64,000 bases of DNA from Batillaria attramentaria (Eukaryota; Mollusca; Gastropoda; Batillariidae). This document shows positions 49,638-60,514 of the stretch, in pieces. Position numbers and translations under genes: made by a program. Location of the stretch: NCBI GenBank assembly GCA_018292915.2, contig JACVVK020000293.1:537001-601000 (forward strand), in the 5' to 3' direction. Position 1 is the first letter of the stretch. Every line of letters begins with the position of its first letter. The notes under the pieces are model-generated. The model made no database searches and had not been told where the DNA came from. It saw only the letters and a program-made list of their open reading frames with translations.

Positions 49638-50872
49638 GACGTAAATTCCGGGAAGTAAACATTTGACGTCAGCTTCATGCAAGTCGTCTGACAGAAGATG
49701 TTTGTTCATGTCTTGTGATTTCTCTGTTGGTGTTGTGACCTCCCCGACTGAATTAAGTTTTACAAGAAATCTGGAAGATGCAGCTTACTTAGGCCCCTGG
49801 CTTCACGTGGAGCATAGGCCATCGACAACCCTTTGCCATCGCACTCTGTTCTGGGCTATTCTTGCCACTCCAGTCCAGTTGGTCCGCTGCTTATATAACT
49901 CTGCCTCAGTGTCCCGCCTCCAGCTGTTGCGAGGCCGGCCTCTCTTCCTTTTCCCCTGTGGGTTCCATGTCAGGGCTTGTCGTGTGGTGCTGGATGCTGG
50001 CTTCCTGAGGGTGTGTCCAATCCAGCCCCAGGAAGATGCAGAGGCATGGTGAAATGTCGGAGGCAGTGATGATATTTACCGATTTTGTCTGTGAACTAAA
50101 TATTTGACGTCAGCATCACGCTGCTCGTCTGATAGAGGATGTTTGTTCATGTCTTGTGATTTCCCTGTTGCTTTTGTGACTTCCCTGACCGAATTAATTT
50201 TTACATAAAATCTGGAAGATCTACAGGGATGGTGAAACGTGGACTTGAATACCTTGAATTGTGCTTACCTAATCGCAAAATTGGAAATCTTTTGACCGGT
50301 GCTTCTCGCAGAAACTTGAAAAAAAATATTTTTATCCAAAAGCTGTGTTATTCTTAATTCTAAGGCTATAATAGTGCAGTAGTATCTGTCGTATGTGCAG
50401 GTCACACGTGACAAAAATGCCGGGATGATTAGTAATTTGAAGGAGTCTTTTCACAGACATTTTGTCTTATATGCAAACCACCCCTACCTCGGATTTGTTG
50501 TTGTTGTTGTTTTACACGAAACCTGTCAGAGCTACAGAGCTGTGCTACGAATACAGTCAGTATAATTGGATGAACTTCTCAAGTCCAGAAAATGAAGGCA
50601 TTTGAACAACTTTTTCGTAAAATAGGTAACATGACCGATTTCTTTAAATGGGCGATAACTCTTGTAAAAATGCGGCAGGATAAAAATCGTGAAATGTAGG
50701 TCTGGAGAATATGACTGCCCATTTTATAGCAAAGTAAAAAGCCCTCCAACGAGGTGGTTTAGGAGATAGCCATCATTACATCCGTACACACACACACACA
50801 CACACACACGTCTCACAACTCCCGCCAAAACGAACGCAGCGGCATAGTGTGCACGTATGGTGTCTATAGCTA
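49530..50872 (+). repeat. dispersed repeat with tandem TTTGACGTCAGC units, inverted copy at 57.7-58.6 kb
   Basis: About 200-bp units with TTTGACGTCAGC, TTCATGTCTTGTGATTT, TCTGGAAGAT and GATTTTGTCTGTGAAC occur here. The whole stretch up to the GTCTAT text near 50866 is matched in reverse at about 57690-58580. The part 50596-50790 (GTAAAATAGGTAACATGA, AATGCGGCAGGATAAAAATC, ATTACATCCGTACACAC) is also found in unit A at 44862-45050. It contains (GA)n at 49571-49633 and a LINE insertion at 49784-50030. Confidence 0.75.
49784..50030 (-). pseudogene. 5'-truncated LINE insertion with 11-bp target duplication
   Basis: The minus strand reads WIGHTLRKP, RQALTWNPQGKRKRGRPRN, SWRRDTEAEL and VDGLCST before a stop. 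This is the classic C-terminal tail of LINE-encoded endonuclease/reverse transcriptase. GGAAGATGCAG flanks both sides (49773-49783, 50031-50041), and the tail is GCCTAAGTAAG. Only about 75 codons remain. Confidence 0.92.
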
Positions 50873-51897
50873 CGGTCACAACCGGCCGTACGGGCTCCTA
50901 CGGCGGGTCTACGGCCAAAAATCGTGGCAAATCTTGCGAACGGCGCACGGGCGTCCTGCGAAATTTCCAGGTCGCAAGGAGGCCGCAGAGCGCTGCGGCC
51001 GGTTTTCGACATGATCAACAAACTCTACGGTCACCTGCGATTTTTTACACACTTGCGTTGGCCGCACGGCCACTGTACGGCCAACGCACGATTGCCGCAA
51101 GTGCATCGTACGACTTTGACCTCTCGGGGCGAGAAAAATAGGTCACGATGGCCGCACGGCGGCCGCACGATGAACGCACAAGTGACGCACGGTTGTCTTG
51201 CGTGCTTCCCACGAGGACCGCACGATGGCCGCACGTGATCACAGACCGCAAGTCGGTAGTACGATGTTACCACGATGCACGCACGTGCTCCGTGAGTGCT
51301 CCTCAAGGCTGACGCAAGACCAGGTGCAGGCCCGGGGGATGTTGGTGTGCAATGTAGAAGTGTTGCAGTGCTGTGTCAGTGTCTGTCAAGTTGTGTACGT
51401 GTCCATAGATTTGTCAAACTCTCTGTTAATAATATCCAAATCCTCTGATGTCTTCTTTCCATAAACAAACTACATGTATATATGTAGGCTGGTCCCTATA
51501 TGCATGAAAAACGCGCGTCGGCCATGGCCGTCGAACGACCGACGCACACCACGCGTACAGAGCACTTACGATAGCCGTACGGCGCACGCACGACACCCGT
51601 ATAGCCCGTGCAAACATCGTCAACATCGCACGAACGTCGTACGAAGGCGTACGACCTCCGTACGATAACTGCGAGGACAACGTACGATCCGTACGACCGT
51701 CGTACGATTTTTGACCAACTGAAATCGCAAGACGTTACCCGTGCGAGACTTGCGGGGAACGTACGCCATCGCACGTATATCGTACGCACGATTTGCAACC
51801 TTAATTTTTTTTTTTTTTTCAGATCGTAGAAGCCGCAGGCCGCAGACATTTCGTGGAGATCGCAAGCATAAAAAAATCGTGCGGCCGGTTGTGACCG
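50873..51897. mobile_element. CGTACG-dense element with terminal inverted repeats
   Basis: The ends are CGGTCACAACCGGCCGTACG (left, 50873-50892) and its reverse complement with one change (CGTGCGGCCGGTTGTGACCG, 51878-51897). The left third is packed with CGCACG and CCGCACGG text and the right third with CGTACG hexamers (about nine between 51560 and 51790). The middle, about 51330-51490, is ordinary AT-richer DNA. No convincing coding frame is seen. The target duplication is unclear; CTAT lies just outside both ends. Confidence 0.8.
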
Positions 51898-52307
51898 AGG
51901 CCTATGAGAGAATGAAAATGCAAAGTGAAATTTTTCCCAAAAAAAACCCAAACTTTTACTCAATTCAAGAACGCTCACGGCTACAACAGGAAAACACCAA
52001 CACTAAACAAACTGATCACTAGGAATCATTAATTCTGTTAATTAAGCCAAAAATGTTCTTGCAACCAACAGTCTGATCAAAGGCAGTGAAATCATCAGAC
52101 TTGCTGGAAGTCAATATTCTTCTGGTAGGTTGACCTATGAAGAAGTGTCGCCTGCAACAGAAACAGTAGCTGGTTTATGTTGATGTCAGGAACAGACCCG
52201 AACATATACAACATAATTATATATTCCTGACAAAACTGTTGACACAAATATTGCTTCTCTTCGATACCAGCTAAAAGTAAGGGAGATTTGCTGACGAAGC
52301 ACAGCAC

Positions 52308-52575
52308 ACATTTAAAAAAAAAAAAATCTTTTTGGGCATTTTGACACAAACATAGACGAGAAACAGTAACACTGACAGTGTACAGTGAGGGCGTCGTTTC
52401 CACATGTTGTAAAACATATGGCAGACCGGCTGATGATAGCAGTTATCATAAACGAATGCTTGGACTATACAGGACATGACAGACATAGCAGGCAACTCAC
52501 TAGTCTAAAACTGACAAAGCGTTTATATAGTTGCAAATGTTGCCAGAACAGTGCTGCATTTGCTTACGTGGAAGA
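52308..52575. mobile_element. 268-bp insertion with 8-bp duplication in unit B
   Basis: CACAGCAC flanks both sides (52300-52307, 52576-52583). Unit C has the single form GCACAGCACATATGCTGGTG, and unit A also lacks the insert. One end has a run of 13 A. No inverted repeats or coding frame are seen. Confidence 0.75.
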
Positions 52576-52732
52576 CACAGCACGTATGTCGGTGTCCCCA
52601 GTCTTAACAGAAATAGGAGTGTATGTTACTATCGGTGGCCGGCTTTGTTAGGGTCCAGTACAAATAAAAATAATGCATAGTCTTTATAGAGCGCTGCTCT
52701 CCAAGTACCCAGGACTCGCTGCGCTTACAGCA

Positions 52733-52807
<75 letters not shown>

Positions 52808-53177
52808 TCTATTTGCTCTATCACCCAATCTGGCAGGTGCAGCGACATCAAACGACTCATCGTACAGAAGCTAACTATCAAAGACTTGACGGAAGAAAAA
52901 AGAAAAAAGATCTTCAGAAGGGATTTAAACATGGGCAGTGAAGGACTGAAGGCGGATTTCGATTGGCAAAGAGTTCCAGACAGACAGTCGTGGCCAAGAA
53001 GCTGATCCAGCGCAGTGTCGGTTGGTTTGCTGGGTGGCCAGTACTGACTTGCCACCCAGCAAACACCCCTAGCACAAGACATTTCTCAGTTTTCGGACAT
53101 CATTGAAACTGAGATAGTTCCATTTCAGAATACAACTGACTGAACGCGAAACTGAATAGCCACAGATATTTCTCATA

Positions 53178-53925
53178 CCCATTAATGCCTGAATTTTTGT
53201 TTTGATTTAAAATGTGACACATAGTGGCAAATACCATTTGTATTCCATATCTACCCCTGATTTTGACCATTTTAGCGTATGTTGAGATTTAGACACCATA
53301 TATGGACTGTCCTCATGTGAGGACGCTAGGCACAAATGGGTACAGGTTTTCAACATGAACAAAATGAGCAAACGCCGTGCAAACTTTGTCTGAAATGTTT
53401 TATTTCTTACAGTTTTATTTCTTTTAAGCTCGCTGCACATTCACAAACACAATGTGATATAGATAATTATATGTATCTGCAAACAAATAAATCAAAACAG
53501 TTTGCTCAGTGACTATGAAAATCTGTACCCTCTAGTGCCTAGCGTCCTCATATGAGGACAGCACTTTAACCCTTCATCAACGCATAAATATCAAACACAG
53601 AGAAAAACTGAAGGACACGTTTTCTAATTACACATCTACCTTCATTTTCACTTAAATGTTGCTATTAAAAAAATCTACAGTTAAAAAAGATATCTGCTTA
53701 CTTTTTTGGTTTCAACATTTTGCTGACTCAGCAAAGCACATGGAGGATCAAATATGGCTGCTGTAAAAAACTGCACGGGGGAAATCACCTGAATTAACTA
53801 TGACAATAGAACGATAGTGACCCTGGAATCACACAATATGAATGTGTTTCTCTCAGCTTTATCCTCTGTGAAATAAATGCGTAAAACGTCAGCGTCCTCA
53901 TATGAGGACACTAGGCATTAATGGG
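53178..53925. mobile_element. 748-bp TIR element with GTCCTCATATGAGGAC palindromes
   Basis: The ends are CCCATTAATGCCT and AGGCATTAATGGG. Inside lie three copies of the 16-bp palindrome GTCCTCAT(A/G)TGAGGAC, at 53309-53324, 53544-53559 and 53894-53909, each beside GCTAGGCA- or CTAGGCAT-like text that resembles the element end. Unit A reads straight through here (GATATTTCTCATTTCTATCA). No coding frame. Confidence 0.8.
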
Positions 53926-54479
53926 ATAACCCATAAGGATATCTATAATCATGGACACTGACAGACATTGCCGTTTTGGTTTTTTTTTTTTTTTTTTAAA
54001 TGTCAGGGACACTGACCATTTTGAAGGGTGAGTGTGGTCAGCAAACACTACTAGCATCAGACAGATGTTCTCATTGTTATTAACTATTATGGACGTGTAA
54101 CCGGCAGCCCGGCAGGGAGGGTCCGGTTCATGCATGCAGGGAGGCAAAACACAGAGGTCGCTATGACATGAGTTTTACTGGCATATCAGGAACACAGTAC
54201 AAATGGCAGAGCGGAGAGCAAAAATCGTAGACACGTGTAATGACTCGCGGCAGGGCTGAGGCGACTGTCCAGCGAAGGTTGGTTAGCCGGGGTTTATCGT
54301 CCCCGCCACAACGAGGCGATTGGGGACGGCCCTAAGGGGCAGGTTATGGGGGATGGGGATAGCTACCCTAACTGAACAGTCCAACTGAACACTTATTCAA
54401 TCCAGTCAGACTGCCAGGTCGGCCACACTTTATGTATCCTTGACTGTAATGGACAAGTTACAAACAGATCCATTTCACA

Positions 54480-54605
54480 GTCAGTGGAAGCGGGGCAACG
54501 TGAAAAAGGCCTGTGCAAATTTTGGCCTTGTCGGGATTCGAACAAGGGACCTTTCGATCTCGAGTCCAACGCTCAAACCGTTGAGCCACCGGCTCCCCCC
54601 CCCCC
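54480..54605 (-). mobile_element. SINE family 1-like head
   Basis: In reverse it has GGGGGAGCCGGTGGCTCAA, a box B-like GGTCCCTTGTTCGAATCCCG and the family phrase GTTGCCCCG-like text, ending early. It is more diverged than the other copies and may be a related family. Confidence 0.55.
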
Positions 54606-54708
54606 CCCCCCAGTCCAGCGAAGCGTAGCTAGCGGCTATTTATGCGCTCTGAGCGGGCCTAAAAGAAAGCAACGCCCGGCGTGCAGCAGAAAACAAAGAA
54701 TATATGGA

Positions 54709-57078
54709 TCAACCGTAGTGAAATCTGTTTTTCTTCAGACACAGAAAACTAGCCACAGTGGGCGTTATAACAGCTAAAAACTTCACAAAAACTGCACCTA
54801 AAAGGGCGGGAAAATACTTTAAAATGGTACAGGTTTGGATTCTTATCAAAATACATACAGGGAATTTCCTTTTGCCGACCAAATGATCCGACTCTGCTTT
54901 CGAAAAGGGATGAAAGTGATTAATTACACCTATTTCAGTGTAAACTAACGCTAACAACGAAACATAGTTAAAATGTACACACACTGAGTCTGCTGCAACC
55001 ACTGCATTTTAGTGGATAGCTCTAGGTTAAGCAACTGCGGAGATATTTGACGTTTAATAAACACAAACAAACACAACTAATTGGCACATGCGCCATCGTG
55101 GATCGAAAACACCGCACGCGCGCGATAAGGCGCGAACTAAGGCTAAGGTACAGCACAGAGCTGGCCGGAGAACAAACGGGTAGTGGGCGAGGGGATACAA
55201 ACCGCTCGGCTACAAATGTTACTTACAGTCGCTCGCCACCACACTGAGAGTGCTGTTCGCTTGTTCTGTGCCGCACGTTATCTCACACCGGTAAGTGTAC
55301 TCCTGTCCACACGTGGATGGCGCTGTCACATGCCACAGCTTCGTACGGCGGTAGCTGCCCTGATTAAGTACGCTGCTCGGCGCATCCCCTTCCAGTGTTT
55401 CATCCGCGGAACCAGTGGATGAAATAGTAGCACTGCGGGTCATATGATCAGATTGAAATGAGGCCGGTTTCATATGCATGCTGAAATGAGGCCGGTCACA
55501 TAAGGCGTAAGCATACTGAAATGAGGCATGTACCATAAGCAGATTGAAATTAGACAGGTCACATAAATATAATTTTTAACTGAATGAGGCAGGTCACATA
55601 AACATATTTATTGAAATGAGCCTGGTCAAATAGCATAATTATTGAAAGAAAGCCGGTCTCATAAGCATTTTGAAACTGATGAGACAGGTCACACAACGCT
55701 ATTAAAATGAAGCCGGTCACATAAACATAATTATTGAAATAAAGCCGGTCACATAAGCATTTTGAAACTAATGAGGCAGGCCACACAATCGACCTATTAA
55801 AATGAAGCCGGCCACATAAACATTTTGAAATGAGTCCGGTCACATAAGCCTATTGAAATGAGGCCGGTCACATAAGCCTATCGAAATGAGGCAGGTCACA
55901 TAATTATCCATACTGAAATCAGGCATGTCACATAAGCATACTGAAAATTGATGAGGTCAGTAACATAAGCATATTTAAATGAAAGACTGAGGACACATAA
56001 GCATACTGAAAGTAGACAGGTCACGTAAGTATAAATTTTGAAATGATGCAGGTCAAATAAACGTATTTATTAAAATGAGGCCGGTCACATAAGCATGTTG
56101 TGAAATGAAGCCGGTCATATTAGCACTGCATCGAAATGAGGCATGCCACATTTCAGCGTATTAAAATGAGGCACGTATGGAAGTAAGACGACCGGCTTGG
56201 CTAAATGGAATTTCCTTGTTTTCCTGATCATCCAGATCTTTGGGAACGGGTTAAAAGAGACATGCCTGGTGTCGCAGTCTTGTCTCCGGTGGCTGGCCTA
56301 AGGAATCCTTGGACGTGTGCACGATATGAATTGTAGAGTGCACAGTTTTCACTCGGCCTTTTTCTTGTTACGCCGTCTTTGGTGTCACCCTTACGTGGTG
56401 GAAAAGGACGTTAAACACCCAAACACCCACCCACCCACCCGTTTTCAGTCATTGAGGTCGGCAAGTACGCCACACCAGCTCACTGGAACTGATATTACTC
56501 TCGCAGTTTTATTGTTTTTGTTTTGTTGGTTTTTGGTGGTGTTGTTGGTCTTTTGTGTTTTATTTTGGTTTATTTTGTGAGTGTTTTTTGTTTGTTTGTT
56601 TTGTTGGTTTATTTATTTATTTTATTTATTTATTAATTAATTAATTTATTTTTATTTTTATTTTATTTTTTTTTTTGGGGGGGGGGGGGGGGGAGGAGGC
56701 TGTCAGTATACATATCTTGCTGCTGGAAATCATTGTCGGCTTCGGGTAAAAAACAAAAAAACAACAACAACCAAAAACAAAACTGAAAAAAAACCCCAAA
56801 CAAACCAAAACTAAATCCACGGAGGAAATGTGCCACACTGACATTCATCGTGTAAAGGCCACAGTGTGAAAATCATTAGATACCTGCAGTTTCCTCTCAA
56901 GTTGGTCGTCCTGAAGAGGTTCACCTCGGGCCTGACTGGCTTTCCATAAGCTTTGCACGATATGTACAGTTTTTGCCTTGGCTTCACGCAGTATCTGATG
57001 TAATTCTGTTCTTGGCGTCTGACTGTGAAGTTCTTGATCTCACATTCGGATCCTGCCGTCTTGTCTGAGATAGATAGG

Positions 57079-57151
<73 letters not shown>

Positions 57152-57306
57152 AAATTGACATAACTTTATTTGAAAACGGTGGAAGTTTTGGTCTTGCAAC
57201 CAATTTTCAAACTTGCCGTTTTGAAGAACAAACAAATATACAAAAAAGCCAAATGATCGAACATACTTAAACCTGCAACATGAAACTTCAAACACACACA
57301 CACACT

Positions 57307-57352
<46 letters not shown>

Positions 57353-57367
57353 CACACACTCTCTCTC

Positions 57368-57444
<77 letters not shown>

Positions 57445-58560
57445 TACCGAATGCATGAACTACTACGTCCATATTTATGTAAACGTATGGTGCCTATTTT
57501 TTATGATTATGTGTTATTTGTTGGCTAATAGATATTTGAAGAGGCTGTTTTTAAGTTGTTTCTCTATAGAGAAACAACTTTATGAGACGGGGCAGATTTT
57601 GCTACGCGCAGCAGCAAGTTTCAGTGATACAAAACAAGACTGACGTTTCTCCACACAATACTTACTTTCACGCACACAGTGACGTAACGAAATCTGCGTC
57701 ATAGACACCTTACGTGCACACTATGCTGCTGCGTTCTTTTTGGCGGGAGTTGTAAGACGTGTGTGTGTGTGGACGGATGTAATGAATGATGACTATCTGC
57801 TAAACCACCTCGCCGGATGGCTTTTTACTTTGAGATAAAATGGGCAGTCATATTCTCCAGAGCTACCTTTCACGATTTTTATCCTGCCGCATTTTGAGAA
57901 CAGTTATCGCCCATTTTAAAAAAATCGGTCATGTTATGATTTTTTTCGAAAAAAAATGTTCAAATGGCTTCATTTTCTGAAATTGGGAAGATCATCCAAT
58001 TATACTGCCTATTTTCGTAGCACAGCTCTGTAGCTCTGACAGGTTTTGTGTAAGAAAAATATTTCCGAGGTAGGGGTTGTTTGCATATAATGCCAAATAT
58101 CTATGAAAAGACTCCTTCAAATTACTCATCATTCCGGTATTTTTGTCACTTATGCCAACTGCACATATGACATGAACTACTGCCCTATCATAGCTTTAGT
58201 ATTAAGAATAACAGAGCTTTTAGATAAACACATTTTTTCACGTTTCTGCGAGAAGCGCCGGTCAAAAAAGTTCCAATTTTGCAATTATGTCAAAATTAAT
58301 TCAGTCACGGAAGTCACAAAAGCAACAAGGAAATCACAAGATATGAAGAAGTATCATCTGTCAGACGAGCAGCGTGAGGCTGACGTCAAATGTTTGGTTC
58401 ACAGACAAAATCTGCAAGTATCGTCACTGCTTCGGACATTTCATCAGCCCTGTAGATCTTCCAGATTTTAGTTCACGGAATTGACGTCATCTCTCTCTCT
58501 CTCTCTCTCTCTCTGTATGACGACCTGCCTCTGACGTCAAATGTTTAGTTCACGGAACTG

Positions 58561-58597
<37 letters not shown>

Positions 58598-59777
58598 GCC
58601 AGAGTGGCCGAATGGTAGCGCGTTGGACTTTCAATGCTTGGGCCGAGAGTTCGAATCCCGGCCGCTGGGGCGAAATATTTGTGCTGGCCTTTTTCTCGTT
58701 GCCCCGTCTTTGATATCACCCTTATGTGGTGGAAAAGGACGTTAAACTCCTAAACACCCGCCCACCCACCCTCTCTCTCTGCCTCTCTCTCTCTCTCTCC
58801 CTTCTTCCCCCACCCGGCCCCACCACCCCCAGTGACGTGGCTAATCGGTCGAGGTCGTAGAGGATCTAGTGTCATTGGTAGAACTTGGAGAGGGGAGAAC
58901 CGGCAACAGTAACAACAAAACAGACAAAATAAAATGAAGTTTGGAGAAACAACTTTGTAGGACGGGGCCGTTCCTCCTTGTTAAACGATGAGGCTGACCC
59001 ATGGACAGGAAGAGAATTCCACAATGAAGTTCCGGAAAATACGAAACTACTTTTATACATGTCAATGCGGGGACGGGGAATTTTAAAAGTTAGTCCTAAC
59101 CTAGAGTCTATGGATGTGGATTCTGAGAGAGTACGTGCAAGATATTCCGGAACTAACTTTTTGCGGAGTTTGTACATAAACATTCCTTTGTTAAATTGAA
59201 AGTGGCACTGTAGAGGAAGAATTTCTAACAGTTAAAGTTTTTGATCTGTTGAGAAGGTTGGTACTGGTAATATTAATTTTGCAGCTCTCCTGTGTAAAGA
59301 ATTCAGCCTCTTCAAATGACCTTCACTCGAACCATCCCACACTGTTGACACATAGTCTATGTGGGACTTGATATGGGCATTGTTGAATAACTTACGCGTG
59401 TCAGCATCTGTTATGAATCGCAACTTTGACAGCATGTACAAATTTCGAGAGACGCTTTTACAACCATTATTGATGTGGGGTTCCCACTGAAGCTGGCAAT
59501 CAATAGTAAGACCAAGCAGTCGGTGCTGTGAGAGGGGGGGGGGGGAGGACGTTTACGGCAGCAGGTTTGGCTAAAAATGAACCCTGTTCACGATGACTCG
59601 CCTGAAGGGAAATGGGGGAAAAAAGGAACAACACTCACACAACTCACACAACACCTATTCACGATACATGTTTGAGGATTTGAGGTGTGGAGTAAATCAC
59701 CTCTAGAACTTACCTAATGCCAGATAGTGGAACAGTACAACGGCCAGAATGAAGGTGTTGGGAATGAAAGACATCAT
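54709..59777 (-). CDS. Ig-like single-pass membrane protein, copy B
   Basis: Four minus-strand exons, 59714-59777, 56884-57064, 55227-55432 and 54709-54797, join in phase to 540 bases: 179 aa plus TGA. The signal peptide is [20 protein letters not shown]. The mature part has eight Cys (SEC, RYC, ISC, GNC, STC, YRC, ITC, SDC) with [12 protein letters not shown] and [10 protein letters not shown] like the paired cysteines of an Ig domain. The last exon follows a good acceptor (CCCGCCCTTTTAG) and codes a hydrophobic [20 protein letters not shown] and a short basic KKNRFHYG tail, so a type I membrane protein is likely. This last exon is the weakest part of the model. Intron 1 is over 2.6 kb here against about 220 bp in copy A, because of inserted repeats. 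The family is not recognised. Confidence 0.6.
55452..56185. repeat. 28-bp minisatellite in intron 2 of Ig-like copy B
   Basis: About 24 diverged units of 27-35 bp with the consensus TGAAATGAGGCCGGTCACAT followed by AAGCATAT. Variants such as GAAACTGATGAG and GAGGCATGCCACATTTCAG occur at the same places as in copy A, so the array is older than the duplication. Confidence 0.9.
56350..56442 (+). mobile_element. SINE family 1, 3' end, in intron 2 of copy B
   Basis: It starts inside the body (GGCCTTTTTCTTGTTACGCC) and ends in the tail (GGTGGAAAAGGACGTTAAAC, then CACCC repeats). Copy A lacks it: there CAGTTTTCAGTCGGTGGGG is continuous. Confidence 0.8.
57080..57440. repeat. (GA)n and (CA)n tracts in intron 1 of copy B
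   Basis: About 34 GA units at 57080-57147, then (CA)n at 57294-57347 and 57375-57440 with short pyrimidine breaks. Confidence 0.95.
57660..58580 (-). repeat. inverted copy of the 49.5-50.9 kb repeat, in intron 1 of copy B
   Basis: In reverse it matches GTGTGCACGTA(A/T)GGTGTCTAT, the GGATAAAAATCGTGAAA stretch, CGAAATCC-type text and the TTTGACGTCAGC units. An open frame at 58103-58471 (122 aa) shares only a few residues (KRLLQIT, GIFVT) with the other copy, which breaks soon after, so coding is doubtful. Confidence 0.75.
58596..58771 (+). mobile_element. SINE family 1
   Basis: A full body with box A (GTGGCCGAATGGTAGCGCG), box B (GAGTTCGAATCCCGG) and tail (GGACGTTAAACTCCTAAAC, then CCCACCC). 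It is flanked by (TC)n on both sides. Confidence 0.85.
58850..59530 (-). pseudogene. LINE reverse transcriptase C-terminal fragment
   Basis: The minus strand reads [62 protein letters not shown] and, after one in-frame TAA at 59232-59234, [13 protein letters not shown] and [16 protein letters not shown]. This order is typical of the region after the reverse-transcriptase domain in CR1/Jockey-like LINEs. It is 5'-truncated and dead, and sits in intron 1 of Ig-like copy B. Confidence 0.88.
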
Positions 59778-60012
59778 GTCCAACTTCTCTTGGAGAACGG
59801 CGGCGACTAAACTCAGTTGAACTGCCTGCGACTCGGGCAAGAAGACGAAAGATTGAAATCACGCTTGGCGCAGTTATCTGTCAGTTTTTGTTTGAACGTA
59901 ATTCATCTAGCAACCGACGTCACGAATCGCGTTAATCTACAATCTGTACCTTCGTCACTATGATCATAGTCGCTGATGAAAAGTTTTCCTCTTCTTTGGA
60001 GGCTCTGAAAAC
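59778..60012 (-). promoter_or_regulatory. upstream region of Ig-like copy B
   Basis: It matches the copy A upstream region with few changes, including the CRE-like GACGTCAC. Beyond 60025 the units differ; here a SINE-linked repeat follows. Confidence 0.4.
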
Positions 60013-60024
60013 ACGCACGCACGC

Positions 60025-60255
60025 ACGATCAGTGAAGGCGGCCGTCAGTCACCACCTATCCAATTCTCCATTTCACGAAGGCCAGCAAACCCACATACGT
60101 TTTCGAGGGTGGGTAGGTGGGTGTTTGGGAGTTTAACGTCCTTTTTTTGCACCACATAAGGGTGATATCAGAGACGGGGCAACGAGAAAAAGGCCAGCAC
60201 AAATATTTGGCCCCAGCCGGCATTCGAACTCACGACTCGAGCATTGAAAGTCCAC
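60025..60255 (-). mobile_element. SINE family 1 with an associated 80-bp extension
   Basis: 60103-60255 is a reverse SINE copy. 60025-60105 equals 22341-22440 in reverse, next to the SINE at 22168. The pair suggests that some family members carry this extension as part of the element. Confidence 0.75.
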
Positions 60256-60514
60256 ACACCCGAAAATTCACACTCCTCGAGAGGGGAAACCGGGTAAAAC
60301 AGTTAAAACACTCACATAACGTAATTCCTTTTCACGATAACTTGGGATGAATCTTCTTTTTTTTTATTATCTTTTTGAGTTCTTCGTGATACTAGAACAG
60401 GAACATAGTGACATGGTATTTGTTGACATCAGTTTACTCTACACGTGAGTGTTTGGCTGCTGGATTTTTATGATTATTGTTTTCTTGGTGAATTTAAAGC
60501 ATAATTATAAAGCA

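Larger units (their letters stand above)
51925..60030. repeat. segmental duplication, unit B
   Basis: Same order as unit A: opening repeat, (CA)n at 52736-52804, the stretch with GATTTAAAC and GGAGTTCCAGACAG (52910-53000), the CATGGACACTGACAG text (53950) and the Ig-like gene with its upstream DNA. Unit B is longer because of several insertions: 268 bp at 52308, 748 bp at 53178, about 1.1 kb at 54092-55215 and about 2.4 kb in intron 1 of the gene. Confidence 0.85.

Noticed and set aside
53178..53925. piggyBac assignment
   Set aside because: The flanks do not show a TTAA target duplication, so the class is left open.
45886..56185. CRISPR-like array of direct repeats
   Set aside because: The repeats are contiguous, diverged and vary in length with no unique spacers, and the setting is an animal intron. 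It is a minisatellite.
58103..58471. 122-codon frame in the inverted repeat as a transposon protein
   Set aside because: The sister copy at 50.2-50.5 kb is broken by a stop after a few shared residues, and no known domain is visible.
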